Below are positions 9,293 to 17,603 of a stretch of 64,000 nucleotides of DNA, in pieces. Both the position numbers and the translations under genes were made by a program. A model generated the notes under the pieces. That model worked only from the letters and a program-made list of their open reading frames with translations, ran no database searches and had not been told where the DNA came from. The first letter of the stretch is position 1; every line of letters starts with the position of its first letter. Source of the stretch: Saprospiraceae bacterium (GTDB taxonomy: Bacteria > Bacteroidota > Bacteroidia > Chitinophagales > Saprospiraceae); contig JADJLQ010000001.1 in the NCBI GenBank assembly GCA_016709995.1, positions 2,390,001 through 2,454,000 of the forward strand, given 5' to 3'.

Positions 9293-10273
9293 TCATTTAG
9301 AAATATCGGTCTGATAAAACTCGTACCGAATCGTCCAATTAAAAGTCTCACCGGGCTTGATATTGATTTTGATATAAGGCTCCGGGCATAGTGTTTTAAT
9401 AGCGGACCACATGGGTAGTTTGTAAATAGGTTGATCGCCACTGATTTTGACTCCAGCGCCTGTTTTATGATTTTCGATTTGAAAATCATAATCATTTACC
9501 CCATCGTTATGCCGCCCGATATCCTCGAAATAAAGATTTTTTCGAGGGGCTATATCTTTCACGAACTCGATATGATTTCCTTCCACTTTGACCAAATCAG
9601 GATTATCCCGAGCCTCACCAGAAATCCGGTATGGAAACTTTACTTCGTAAGCTGGTCCAATCAGTGTATGATCCATTACAAAAAAATTGTGATTATAGAC
9701 TGTGGTTTCGATAGAGTGGTTACCGGTATTCTTCAACGAATGGGTTAAAACTAATTCGGCTTTGCCTTTTATCAATTTCACGGTTTTTTTGTATTCATAA
9801 CCATAGCCCATATCATTGAGACGATGTGTAAAATCCACGTGATCCTTTTTGGTCTTTATCTTCCAGCTACCCGTATTAACTTGTTGGTACTCTGTAGATA
9901 TAGCATATTTAGGTTCTTCCGGTTTGATGACCATGCCTATGCCGATTACAAGAAATTTTTCACCCACCTTGGCCTCTTCGTATCCAATGGGGGCAAATGC
10001 CTCCACCGGTCCCATGATCGCATCATGAAGCGTAGGTCTATAGGTCTCAAACCATTGACCAAAATATTGATGTCCATTCCATTCCAGCGAGGGTATCACC
10101 CCTGCCCAATCAAATCTGGATCCACGATAATATCCGGTTTCGGTATTAGGCAGGTATAACCGGGCATTGATTATTTTATTTGTGATAGTTGCTTGTGGAA
10201 AATGGTCTTGAGATTGTGACAGACTTACGGTCGCAATCAATAATCCCAAACTCAAAAAATATAGCTTTTTCAT
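9293..10273 (-). CDS. Exported galactose-mutarotase-like protein
   Basis: This 326-residue protein has a cleavable signal peptide (MKKLYFLSLGLLIATVSLSQS). Its beta-rich body resembles the aldose 1-epimerase/galactose mutarotase superfamily: GYYRGSRFDWAGVIPSLEWNGHQYFG at the N-terminus, a KGKAELVLTHSLKNTG strand pair, and VYNHNFFVMD, where His and Asp would face the sugar. Active-site assignment is tentative because the usual His/Glu pair cannot be verified without alignment. It sits between the PQQ dehydrogenase and the enolase-superfamily enzyme on the same strand (12 bp to the latter), which fits a role in anomer conversion or sugar binding in the same pathway. Confidence 0.7.
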   Translation of the reverse strand: MKKLYFLSLGLLIATVSLSQSQDHFPQATITNKIINARLYLPNTETGYYRGSRFDWAGVIPSLEWNGHQYFGQWFETYRPTLHDAIMGPVEAFAPIGYEEAKVGEKFLVIGIGMVIKPEEPKYAISTEYQQVNTGSWKIKTKKDHVDFTHRLNDMGYGYEYKKTVKLIKGKAELVLTHSLKNTGNHSIETTVYNHNFFVMDHTLIGPAYEVKFPYRISGEARDNPDLVKVEGNHIEFVKDIAPRKNLYFEDIGRHNDGVNDYDFQIENHKTGAGVKISGDQPIYKLPMWSAIKTLCPEPYIKINIKPGETFNWTIRYEFYQTDISK

Positions 10274-10284
10274 CTCAAATTAAT

Positions 10285-11811
10285 TTAACTCCAAAGTCTA
10301 TCATAAGATCTCAAGTCATTCCATTGTGGTGTCGGGGCAAAATAACTTGTATCCTCCGGATGTAAGTGTTTTTTTATCTCTTCATCATTCAGCTCCACGC
10401 CTAAACCTGGGGCATCATCCGGCACATTGGCAAATCCTTTGGTGATCATCGGTTTTTTACCAACCATCCTGACCAAATTAGGCCACCAGGGATTGTCGGA
10501 ACATTGATTGGGTATCTCGAGGGCCAGGGCATTTTGCGTAGCAGCCGCCATATGTACATTGGCCATGAAACATATTGGAGTGCCGGCAAAATGCATGATC
10601 ATTGCGGTATCCTTTTCTTCAGCATAATCACCGATCTTCTTGGTTTCGAGGATACCTCCGGAAGATCCCATATCCGGTTGTACAATGTCGACCGCATGGG
10701 CATCACATAAGTTTATAAATGCTTCTTTGAGATAGATATCTTCTCCTGTAACCGTAGGTGTATTGATGGAATCCGTAAGTGTCTTCCATTGTTCTGTCAA
10801 ATCCCAGGGCAAAAAATCTTCCAGCGCAGCCATATTAAATCGCTCCAGTGCATTGCCTACACGAATACAGGTGTTGATATCAAAATGGCCCTGGTGATCA
10901 CCTGACAAGGGAATATCATATCCCACTACACTCCGCACCATGTCGACATACTTTGCCAATTCATCCAATCCTTTATCAGTGATCTGAATATTGGTAAAAG
11001 CATGCCGTGTATTCTGATAATGCAGAAAACTCTGAGCCCTGGACGACTGTACCTTATCATTAAATCCTGGTGTAAATTTAGTATTGACAGTAGTACCCGG
11101 GATCTTGCTTATCTTTTCTATACCGGGATGCATTTTGAGCCAGGTATATCCCTGGTCTACCATGCGATGCTTGACATCCGCTTTGAATTCAGTCATATCT
11201 ACTTCAGCCAAAGGTTTGCCGCCTGAGTTTGGGATGTAAGAATACAAGCGGACCTGCTCTCTATACCGACCACCCAGCATCGCCCAGACCGGCACATTAA
11301 ATGCTTTGCCAGCCAGATCCCAAAGCGCCATTTCGACGCCACAGACACCCCCACCCATACGACCATGGCCACCAAACTGTTTGATGATCTTGAATATCAT
11401 CTCCACATTGATCGGATTTAGACCCAGGAGGCGGCTTTTGAGATAGAGTGCAAATCTGGCATCTCCTCCATCACGCACTTCACCCAAGCCATAAATCCCC
11501 TGGTTGGTATCAATGCGTAGCATTACATTGCGAGCGTTAGTAGCCCCGTTGCCATTGGTGATCGTGGTGTATCTCATATCCGTGATCTTAAGATCGGTAG
11601 GAGCGCTGTATCTCGATATACTGGAGGTAGTCATCGCAATAGTCTCCTGTGGACCAAGTCCCATTACCCCTGCAAGAGAAATGCCGCCTAAAACAGATTT
11701 TTTGAGGAAAGTCCTACGGTCATCACCTGCTGAAAGAATAGGGCCAGGGGCAGTTGGTGGATTCTTCAAGGCCTGGTAAGACTCAATGAGTTGCCTGATG
11801 TTTCTTTTCAT
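10285..11811 (-). CDS. Tat-exported enolase-superfamily dehydratase (mandelate racemase/muconate lactonizing type)
   Basis: This is an enolase-superfamily enzyme of the kind that dehydrates sugar acids. The start at 11811 is chosen over 11865 because it yields a compact twin-arginine signal (DDRRTFLKKSVLGG). The N-terminal capping domain (residues about 75-190) is followed by the barrel. Likely metal ligands are in LSGDHQGHFD, LEDFLPWD and TGEDIYL, with QPDMGSSGG and MHFAGTP downstream. The DHxGHF element recalls galactonate/mannonate dehydratases. Homologous aldonate dehydratases act in the cytoplasm, so the export signal is notable. It is predicted to convert an aldonate to a 2-keto-3-deoxy acid; the substrate is not known. 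Confidence 0.88.
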   Translation of the reverse strand: MKRNIRQLIESYQALKNPPTAPGPILSAGDDRRTFLKKSVLGGISLAGVMGLGPQETIAMTTSSISRYSAPTDLKITDMRYTTITNGNGATNARNVMLRIDTNQGIYGLGEVRDGGDARFALYLKSRLLGLNPINVEMIFKIIKQFGGHGRMGGGVCGVEMALWDLAGKAFNVPVWAMLGGRYREQVRLYSYIPNSGGKPLAEVDMTEFKADVKHRMVDQGYTWLKMHPGIEKISKIPGTTVNTKFTPGFNDKVQSSRAQSFLHYQNTRHAFTNIQITDKGLDELAKYVDMVRSVVGYDIPLSGDHQGHFDINTCIRVGNALERFNMAALEDFLPWDLTEQWKTLTDSINTPTVTGEDIYLKEAFINLCDAHAVDIVQPDMGSSGGILETKKIGDYAEEKDTAMIMHFAGTPICFMANVHMAAATQNALALEIPNQCSDNPWWPNLVRMVGKKPMITKGFANVPDDAPGLGVELNDEEIKKHLHPEDTSYFAPTPQWNDLRSYDRLWS

Positions 11812-12192
11812 ATTGAATCGATAGTAATTTATTAATCTTGATATATCGATAGCTAAGCTAATCAATCACACCCATTGGTATTTGAATAAATGCAAAATTT
11901 TCAAAAATAGACTGTTAAGCATCTCTTTAGTGAACATTATGGATAAAATAATATCACTGTCGGAAATAGAACAGGAAGGTATTCTTACTAGGAACAAGGC
12001 CTGAAAGCCAGCATGCCGCACAAGACCTGAAAGCCTGGCTGTCAGGCTCAGGCAGAATTTGCATTCCAGTTTCCTATTTTTAATTCCAAACTTAGCAGAT
12101 TCTTAGTAGAAACAAAGCCGGAAAAAAAGAATAATAAGTCAAAACAATATTTCATTTGCATTGCTGGATCGTCAAGTGTAACTTTACAGCCT
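11812..12192. other. Intergenic region between the dehydratase and HigBA
   Basis: No gene was found here. It holds two imperfect copies of a CTGAAAGCC element around 12001-12035, a small GCCTG/CAGGC hairpin, and near its right end the putative HigBA promoter. Confidence 0.5.
12155..12186 (+). promoter_or_regulatory. Putative Bacteroidota promoter of higBA
   Basis: TTTG at 12155-12158 is followed after 20 bp by TAACTTTA at 12179-12186, which matches the TTTG/TAnnTTTG pattern at all but the last base. The HigB start codon is only 6 bp downstream, so the transcript would have little or no leader. Confidence 0.45.
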
Positions 12193-12477
12193 ATGATAAG
12201 AAGTTTTAAAAGTAAATCTTTAAAACAATTATGGGATTCAGGTTATTCACCGTCTCTTCCCCAAGATCAAGTTAAAAAAATTCTACAAATGTTGGTGGTG
12301 ATCGACAATGTTGAACTTGTGCCTCAAGACTTTGAATTTTTTAAAAGTTGGAAAGCACATCCCCATAAGGGCAAAATGAAAGGAATGTGGAGTTTTAAGG
12401 TGAAAGAAAATTGGAGAATTGTATTTGAATTTTATAAACAAGATGCGTTCAATATAGATTATGTAGACTACCATTAA
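12193..12477 (+). CDS. higB: HigB-like toxin (RelE/ParE superfamily)
   Basis: This is the toxin of a type II toxin-antitoxin pair, predicted to cut mRNA on the ribosome. The 94-residue size is typical. HigB features are an N-terminal MIRSFKSKSLKQLW, the central HPHKGKMKGMWSFKV strand, and ENWRIVFEF followed by a C-terminal DYVDYH. The final Tyr-His motif matches the conserved C-terminus of HigB/GraT proteins. The toxin precedes the antitoxin by 10 bp, which is the reversed order known for higBA. Such modules are often mobile; the neighbouring intergenic repeats fit a variable spot. Confidence 0.92.
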   Translation: MIRSFKSKSLKQLWDSGYSPSLPQDQVKKILQMLVVIDNVELVPQDFEFFKSWKAHPHKGKMKGMWSFKVKENWRIVFEFYKQDAFNIDYVDYH

Positions 12478-12487
12478 ACTCTTTAAA

Positions 12488-12781
12488 ATGAAATTAAATA
12501 AGTCAAAATTTAAAGCAATTCATCCTGGTGAGCTGTTAAAATCGGAACTAATAGATGAAAGAAAGCTAACTATCACCAGTATCGCAGGTATGCTCAAAGT
12601 ATCCCGCCAAGCACTCTCAAACGTATTAAATTCCAAAGCTTCCATTTCTCCAGAGATGGCATGGCGCATATCGATAGTTTTTGGCGGAAACCCTGAGATT
12701 TGGATGAGATTACAAACCAAATTTGACCTCCAAAAAGCTGGAAAAAGAATTGAAAGACTCAAGCTTGTGCCTTTAACTTAG
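12488..12781 (+). CDS. higA: HigA-like antitoxin with XRE-family HTH
   Basis: This is the antitoxin partner of the upstream HigB, expected to neutralise it by direct binding and to repress the operon. The 97-residue protein opens with IHPGELLKSELID, the standard HigA/VapI start. A helix-turn-helix of the Cro/C1 type follows (ITSIAGMLKVSRQALSNVLN, about residues 30-50), then GGNPEIWMRLQTKFDL at the C-terminal end. A 10 bp gap to higB supports co-transcription. Confidence 0.93.
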   Translation: MKLNKSKFKAIHPGELLKSELIDERKLTITSIAGMLKVSRQALSNVLNSKASISPEMAWRISIVFGGNPEIWMRLQTKFDLQKAGKRIERLKLVPLT

Positions 12782-12804
12782 TCCCTGCCAACATCTCTTT
12801 CTGG

Positions 12805-13082
12805 CAAAATTATCTTTGCGCCACTCGGACCAACGACCTCATGGCAGCCCAGGATCTAAATCAACTTCGCACGATTCATAACCATTAATTAACTCTGCGC
12901 TGTTGCGCCGTTGCTCGATTTTTCCTAACCCTTATCAACTTGGCGCCTTCGCGCGATCTATCACTCACATCAACTTTGTGTCTTTGTGTGCTCTCATTCC
13001 TAACCCTCTTCAACTTGGCGCCGTTGCGTCTTTGCGCGATCTAACACCCTCATAAACTTTGCGCCTTTGCACGATCTATCAC
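12805..13082. repeat. Degenerate intergenic repeats of the 'TTGCGCC/TTTGCGC' type
   Basis: The region between higA and the first RraA-like gene holds no gene. It contains about six imperfect copies of a unit such as AACTTTGCGCCTTTGCACGA, alternating with TCTATCAC and CCTAACCC-like spacers. Some copies vary as CTTGGCGCC or TTTGTGTC. The repeats are not in a regular array and have no unique spacers, so this is not a CRISPR. Function is unknown; similar motifs are scattered between genes in several Bacteroidota. Confidence 0.7.
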
Positions 13083-13089
13083 CCCTACA

Positions 13090-14022
13090 TCACCAGGTCC
13101 TCTTACTCATCACTTTATCCAATTCAGCCTTGCTCATCGTACCAAGCTCCGGATGTTTTGACAACCACTTAATGAATTCAGACTTGATCTCATCCGTCCA
13201 TTGACTATCAATCTGCCCGGTAGAGTACTTAGCCGTTTTGACCATTTCATAACCAAATTTGTCTTTTCTCACAACAAACTCGGCTGTAGCCACTACTTCT
13301 TCTGCCATGTGGGCCGGGACGAAGAGCACACCTTCTCTCATGGCGATGACCAGGTCGCCCGGTAGCACCATGGCATTGCCTATGCGCACAGGGGTATTCA
13401 ATCCCATGAGCACCATTTCTTCCAGAAAAGAAGGATGAAAATCCCGCACATAGGCGTTGAAACCCTCTATTTGCTGGATCTCACCGAGATCTCTGGATGC
13501 ACCATTAAAGATGACGCCATTGCCGGATTTTGCAAAAATAGAAGTGGCCAAAGTAGATCCCATCAGTGTACCACCACCGACCTTACCAAAGCCATCTGCG
13601 ACATATACATCACCTTTGACCAGGGTCTCTATGGGCCAGGCATTGGTATTGCCTTTTCTTCCGTCTCTGGCAATTCCACGGCTCTTTATATTTTTTTCGA
13701 TATCGGGTCGACTTGGCATGAACATGGCAGTCACTGCTCGACCGATGACAGGTTCATTTTCTTTAACCATCTTCCAATTGCCTTCATATTGGTTGACATA
13801 ACCGTAGTTTTTTAATACAGTCCAGGCATCATCGATATTGATATTTCTGGCGCGGGTCAAAAGATCATCTGCGATCTTTGGTCTACCATCTGCAAAGCGC
13901 TCGCCTTTCCATTCTGAAGTAAGGAAGATGAGTTCGTCTTTGGGAATGGTCTGACAAATTGTGTTGCGATGCATCACAACAATGGATAATATAGTCATCG
14001 AAACTTTGGTCAGTAGATTCAT
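13090..14022 (-). CDS. Exported RraA-like protein, candidate class II aldolase (paralogue 1)
   Basis: This protein of about 310 residues belongs to the RraA/HMG-aldolase fold. The start at 14022 gives a signal peptide (MNLLTKVSMTILSIVV); an upstream ATG at 14061 would add a charged tail. Core motifs are VYVADGFGKVGGGTLMGSTL, then GVIFNGASRDLGEI with the R-D-x2-E arrangement used by pyruvate aldolases of this family for substrate and metal binding, and MVLPGDLVIA. The common C-terminal extension (after AHMAEEV) contains a DEIKSEFIKWLSKHPEL helix. It resembles the second copy at 15.4 kb throughout. Predicted activity is cleavage of a 2-keto acid to pyruvate; not proven for exported members. Confidence 0.85.
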   Translation of the reverse strand: MNLLTKVSMTILSIVVMHRNTICQTIPKDELIFLTSEWKGERFADGRPKIADDLLTRARNINIDDAWTVLKNYGYVNQYEGNWKMVKENEPVIGRAVTAMFMPSRPDIEKNIKSRGIARDGRKGNTNAWPIETLVKGDVYVADGFGKVGGGTLMGSTLATSIFAKSGNGVIFNGASRDLGEIQQIEGFNAYVRDFHPSFLEEMVLMGLNTPVRIGNAMVLPGDLVIAMREGVLFVPAHMAEEVVATAEFVVRKDKFGYEMVKTAKYSTGQIDSQWTDEIKSEFIKWLSKHPELGTMSKAELDKVMSKRTW

Positions 14023-14330
14023 TTTTTTAGTATTGATGTAATTAAAAAATTTAAAAAGCAAGTTAAGATATTAAATGATAATAATCAGTTTGTGATAAAA
14101 TGCATCCGATTTGTGTAAGGCTCCGGCAGGCATTCCAGATTAATGTCCATAAATGATATTATTATCTTTATTCTCAACCTATTAAATTTCCTGCCCGATT
14201 AGGGTGATCACAGATATTAAGTTTATGTAAAGCCTCTACACTTGGCTTGGATAATTACTAACTTTCCGCCTTAGTAATAAGATCAAGCTATCCTGACCAG
14301 TCGTAATAAAAAGTGATAAAATTTGAGCGA

Positions 14331-15143
14331 ATGAAGCCAAAAAACAAAGTATTGTTAAAATGGAATATAGCCATAAAAGTCTTGCCGGTTTTGGGCTTAA
14401 TCGCTATATTAAAAACTTCATCTCATCTCATGGGATACGAAGTATTACAATTAAATGCCTTGTTTACCAGCCTGGTGGCAGGAACAATCTTTCTGATTGG
14501 ATTTTTGATCAGCGGAGTACTATCTGACTATAAAGAAAGTGAAAAACTGCCTACGGAACTTGTATGCAGCCTCATTGCGCTATATGATGATATTTATCTC
14601 TTATTCAAATGCAAACAATCAGATACAGCCATTCAGTATATAGCTTTTCATAGATCTTTTGTGAATATTATCCCTGATTGGTTTACAAAAAAAGAAAAGA
14701 CCAGGTCCATACTCGCCAAAATCAGCAGGATGAATGATTACATTGTCGATCTTGAAATCGAATGCGTACAAGCCAATTATATCATCAAATTAAAAAGCGA
14801 ACAAAGTAATATCCGAAAAATAATAATGAGGATAGATACCATTCGGGATACGACTTTTATAAGTTCAGCTTATGCTATCGTAGAATTTATGGGCCTTCTG
14901 ATAGCCCTTTGCATGCTGGTCATAGAAATCCAGCCATTTTTTGCTGCTGTTTTTTTTACATTGCTTATTTCTTTTTTGATTACTTATATGGTATTCTTAA
15001 TCAAGGATTTAGACAATCCATTTGATTATAATTCCAAAGTGGATACCGGCACAGAGGTTTCTCTGAAAGCATTGTACGATCTGATTGAAATGCTCAATAC
15101 CAGGCAGAATAGTGTAGCGGCACCTCTTAGCCAGGATTACTGA
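14331..15143 (+). CDS. Membrane protein, weakly DUF4239/bestrophin-like
   Basis: This protein of about 270 residues has two hydrophobic helices near the N-terminus (LPVLGLIAIL and LVAGTIFLIGFLISG) and two near residues 180-225 (GLLIALCMLVIEI and FFTLLISFLITYMVFL). They flank a soluble helical region. The last helix is followed by DLDNPFDYN, an element typical of bestrophin-like DUF4239 proteins (ELDxPF). That match and the 2+2 helix layout are the only support, so the call is weak. The ATG at 14331 is chosen over a GTG at 14313; neither has a strong ribosome binding site. It lies alone on the plus strand between the two RraA-like genes. Confidence 0.65.
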   Translation: MKPKNKVLLKWNIAIKVLPVLGLIAILKTSSHLMGYEVLQLNALFTSLVAGTIFLIGFLISGVLSDYKESEKLPTELVCSLIALYDDIYLLFKCKQSDTAIQYIAFHRSFVNIIPDWFTKKEKTRSILAKISRMNDYIVDLEIECVQANYIIKLKSEQSNIRKIIMRIDTIRDTTFISSAYAIVEFMGLLIALCMLVIEIQPFFAAVFFTLLISFLITYMVFLIKDLDNPFDYNSKVDTGTEVSLKALYDLIEMLNTRQNSVAAPLSQDY

Positions 15144-15409
15144 TGCGCCTGTCGACATCCAAGTCCATTTAATTGAAAGTAAGTACACCAAAAACCAAAT
15201 AAGAGCTGATCAACCATCAGTAACCCAAATTATGCCTGCTTTTTGTAATAGAATATGTTTAGCTACCAGAAACAGGCTAACCAAATAGCCCGATAGATCT
15301 GAGCAGTATTGCCTCCGGGAAGCAAAGGAAATGAGGTCAGTATGCAGACCATCGAAATGGCCATATCGACCAACCTCCTGAATATTTCTTCAAAATAGGA
15401 ATGGTATCC

Positions 15410-16342
15410 TTAATCACCTTTTTTGAGATACTCTTCTATATCTTGTTTACTTGCAGCTACTTTTTTAGGATATTTTGCAAACCAGGCCCTGAATTCATTT
15501 TTAATATCATCCGCCCAGTCACCATGGATTTGACCAGAGGGGTATTTATTTTGTTGTAATAAAAATCGCTCGAATTCATCTCTTAGACCGACCAGTGTGG
15601 AGTTTTTAGCCAGCTCTTCCACCAGGTGGGCAGGTATAAACACTACACCATATTCATTGGCAAAAACCACATCACCCGGCAATACAGTAGCCTGGCCTAT
15701 ACGAATAGGGGTATTGATACCGGTAGGCGTCATGTCTTTAATGTATGAAGGGTCATGTCCCTTGACCCATGCATTAAATCCTTTGGTATCTTTTAGCTCT
15801 TGCATGTCCCTCACAGAGCCATAAAAGATCACCCCTTTGCCGGTTTTGCCCACAATCGCATTGCCGAGACTCGATCCTATCAAAGTACCATCTTTGATTT
15901 TTCCGAATCCATCGGCCACATAAATATCCCCTTTGGTCAATACATCGATGGGCCAGAGGTTGGTGCCTCCTTTTTGTGATCGGCCTTCTTCCCGACCAAG
16001 TTTTCTCACAAGAGAGTCCAGGTCAGGCCGGGAGGGCATAAACTGGGCAGTGACTACCCTACCTACCATCGTCTCTCCGGGCTTGAGTATGACCCAATCT
16101 TTCTCTACCTGGTTGCGATAACCTTTTCGACCCAGAAAACCCCAGATCTGTTCGAGCGTAGCACTCTCCAGGGCTTCCAGGACCACATCCGACACTTTGG
16201 GACGACCATCAGCAAATCGCTCCCCTTGCCAGAGAGAGGTAAGTGCTTTTACCTGGTCAGGGGATGCACCCAATGATTGACTTTGAAGGTTCCAAATATT
16301 CAACATAAGAATCGCCAGGAACAAGGTTTTTATTTTATACAT
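15410..16342 (-). CDS. Exported RraA-like protein, candidate class II aldolase (paralogue 2)
   Basis: This is the second exported RraA-family member, 310 residues, with a signal peptide (LFLAILMLNIWNLQSQS). The same core is present: IYVADGFGKIKDGTLIGSSL, GVIFYGSVRDMQEL (R-D-x2-E kept) and TVLPGDVVFANEYGVVF. Both paralogues share the N-terminal SLWQGERFADGRPKV-type segment, which is not part of cytoplasmic RraA, and the C-terminal DDIKNEFRAWFAKYP helix. The pair is interrupted only by the membrane protein on the other strand, so they probably arose by duplication. One likely uses a different stereoisomer or substrate from the other; this is inference. Confidence 0.85.
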   Translation of the reverse strand: MYKIKTLFLAILMLNIWNLQSQSLGASPDQVKALTSLWQGERFADGRPKVSDVVLEALESATLEQIWGFLGRKGYRNQVEKDWVILKPGETMVGRVVTAQFMPSRPDLDSLVRKLGREEGRSQKGGTNLWPIDVLTKGDIYVADGFGKIKDGTLIGSSLGNAIVGKTGKGVIFYGSVRDMQELKDTKGFNAWVKGHDPSYIKDMTPTGINTPIRIGQATVLPGDVVFANEYGVVFIPAHLVEELAKNSTLVGLRDEFERFLLQQNKYPSGQIHGDWADDIKNEFRAWFAKYPKKVAASKQDIEEYLKKGD

Positions 16343-16538
16343 ACAGTTAAATGTTATTAAGCAATAAATATAGTCAGTATTGGGTAAACAATAGAAGTAA
16401 GTGGCTACTGAAGTTATTTTAAAACTGGTGAAAATGGCCTATTCCGGCAATTACCTTGTAATTAAATAATAAGCTTCAATGGTTTATGAAAAGGAAATAC
16501 TACCCCTGGGGGTAAGACATTAAACTGCAGTGTTATTG

Positions 16539-16546
16539 TAATTTTG
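16539..16546 (+). promoter_or_regulatory. Putative -7 element of the esterase gene
   Basis: TAATTTTG fits TAnnTTTG and lies 15 bp before the start codon. No convincing TTTG was seen at the -33 distance. Confidence 0.35.
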
Positions 16547-16561
16547 GGCTAAAATATCCTT

Positions 16562-17551
16562 ATGAAACTCAAAAGCCTTATCTACCTTTTCCTCTGGATT
16601 CCTTTGATCTTCTTACAGTGTCAAAAAGATGGACTCACAGGAGGAGATGATAACAATGGTGGAAATCAAAATATCACCTATGGCAAAAACAGGTTCATCA
16701 CCAGGATTGATGGTGATGATAGAGAGTATTGGGTGCACATTCCCAACTCCTACACCGGAAAAACTGAAGTGCCTATGGTATTTATGCTACACGGCACCAG
16801 TGGTGACGGAGAAGAGTTTTATAATCATTCAGGATGGAGAGAAGTGGGTGATGCCGAAAATATCATCACCGTCTATCCTTCATCCTGGCGATATTGTATC
16901 CATACCGATGGAGAAACCAAGACAATCACGAAGTGGAACACGGTACCTGATTGTGAATGGACTTATTGTGATGGACAAAAACCGAGAGATGATATTAAAT
17001 TTTTAAGTGCCATTATTACGGAGATGGGATCCAAATATAAGATTGATGACAAACGGATCTATCTGGTTGGCTTTTCTAATGGTGGGCAAATGGCGGCAAA
17101 ATGCAGTATTTCCTTGAGTGATAAACTGGCCGCAGTCGTATCCAGCGCCGGCTCTTTTTACCTAGATACTGTGTATCAGCCTAAGAGAAAACTGCCGGTA
17201 CTCTACCAAGTGGGAAATGAAGATTATGGGCCTGGTAATACCGGGCCGGCTATTCCGGCATCCGCATTTACTACTCTTTTAACTACACCCGACCTTGTAT
17301 TTAAAAATGGAAAATTTAATATTATCGCCACAGATCATATTAGAAATTTTTCACTTAATCCTAAGTTTGTCATCACTGGAGATACCACCAAAGCCATCAT
17401 AGCGACTTACAAACCTTTATCCGCCAGTGATAAACATGAGTTTCAATTTGTCATGATAAAAGGATTAAAACATGCCTATCCCAATGGAGAAAATCATCCT
17501 ATGGAAGCTGCGGTGTTAAATTGGGCATGGATGAAAAATTTTAGTCTGTGA
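16562..17551 (+). CDS. Lipoprotein esterase, PHB depolymerase/feruloyl esterase-like (LpqC type)
   Basis: This 329-residue alpha/beta hydrolase carries a lipoprotein signal (FLQC, Cys20). The fold is seen in VPMVFMLHGTSGDGEEF (oxyanion region), ITVYPSSW, and the nucleophile elbow GFSNGGQMAA around residue 172. A catalytic His is probably in MIKGLKHAYPNG near the C-terminus; the acidic residue was not located. Relatives include polyhydroxybutyrate depolymerases and acetyl-xylan or feruloyl esterases, so the natural ester is uncertain. Attached to a membrane, it could remove acyl groups from plant polysaccharides, which would fit the sugar-acid genes around it. Confidence 0.85.
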   Translation: MKLKSLIYLFLWIPLIFLQCQKDGLTGGDDNNGGNQNITYGKNRFITRIDGDDREYWVHIPNSYTGKTEVPMVFMLHGTSGDGEEFYNHSGWREVGDAENIITVYPSSWRYCIHTDGETKTITKWNTVPDCEWTYCDGQKPRDDIKFLSAIITEMGSKYKIDDKRIYLVGFSNGGQMAAKCSISLSDKLAAVVSSAGSFYLDTVYQPKRKLPVLYQVGNEDYGPGNTGPAIPASAFTTLLTTPDLVFKNGKFNIIATDHIRNFSLNPKFVITGDTTKAIIATYKPLSASDKHEFQFVMIKGLKHAYPNGENHPMEAAVLNWAWMKNFSL

Positions 17552-17603
17552 TCAGCTGCATAGAATAATTGGGTGAGAAACTTGCCCAAACAAAAAAAAG
17601 TAG

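Noticed and set aside
12805..13082. CRISPR array
   Set aside because: Copies are imperfect, unevenly spaced and lack unique spacers of constant length.
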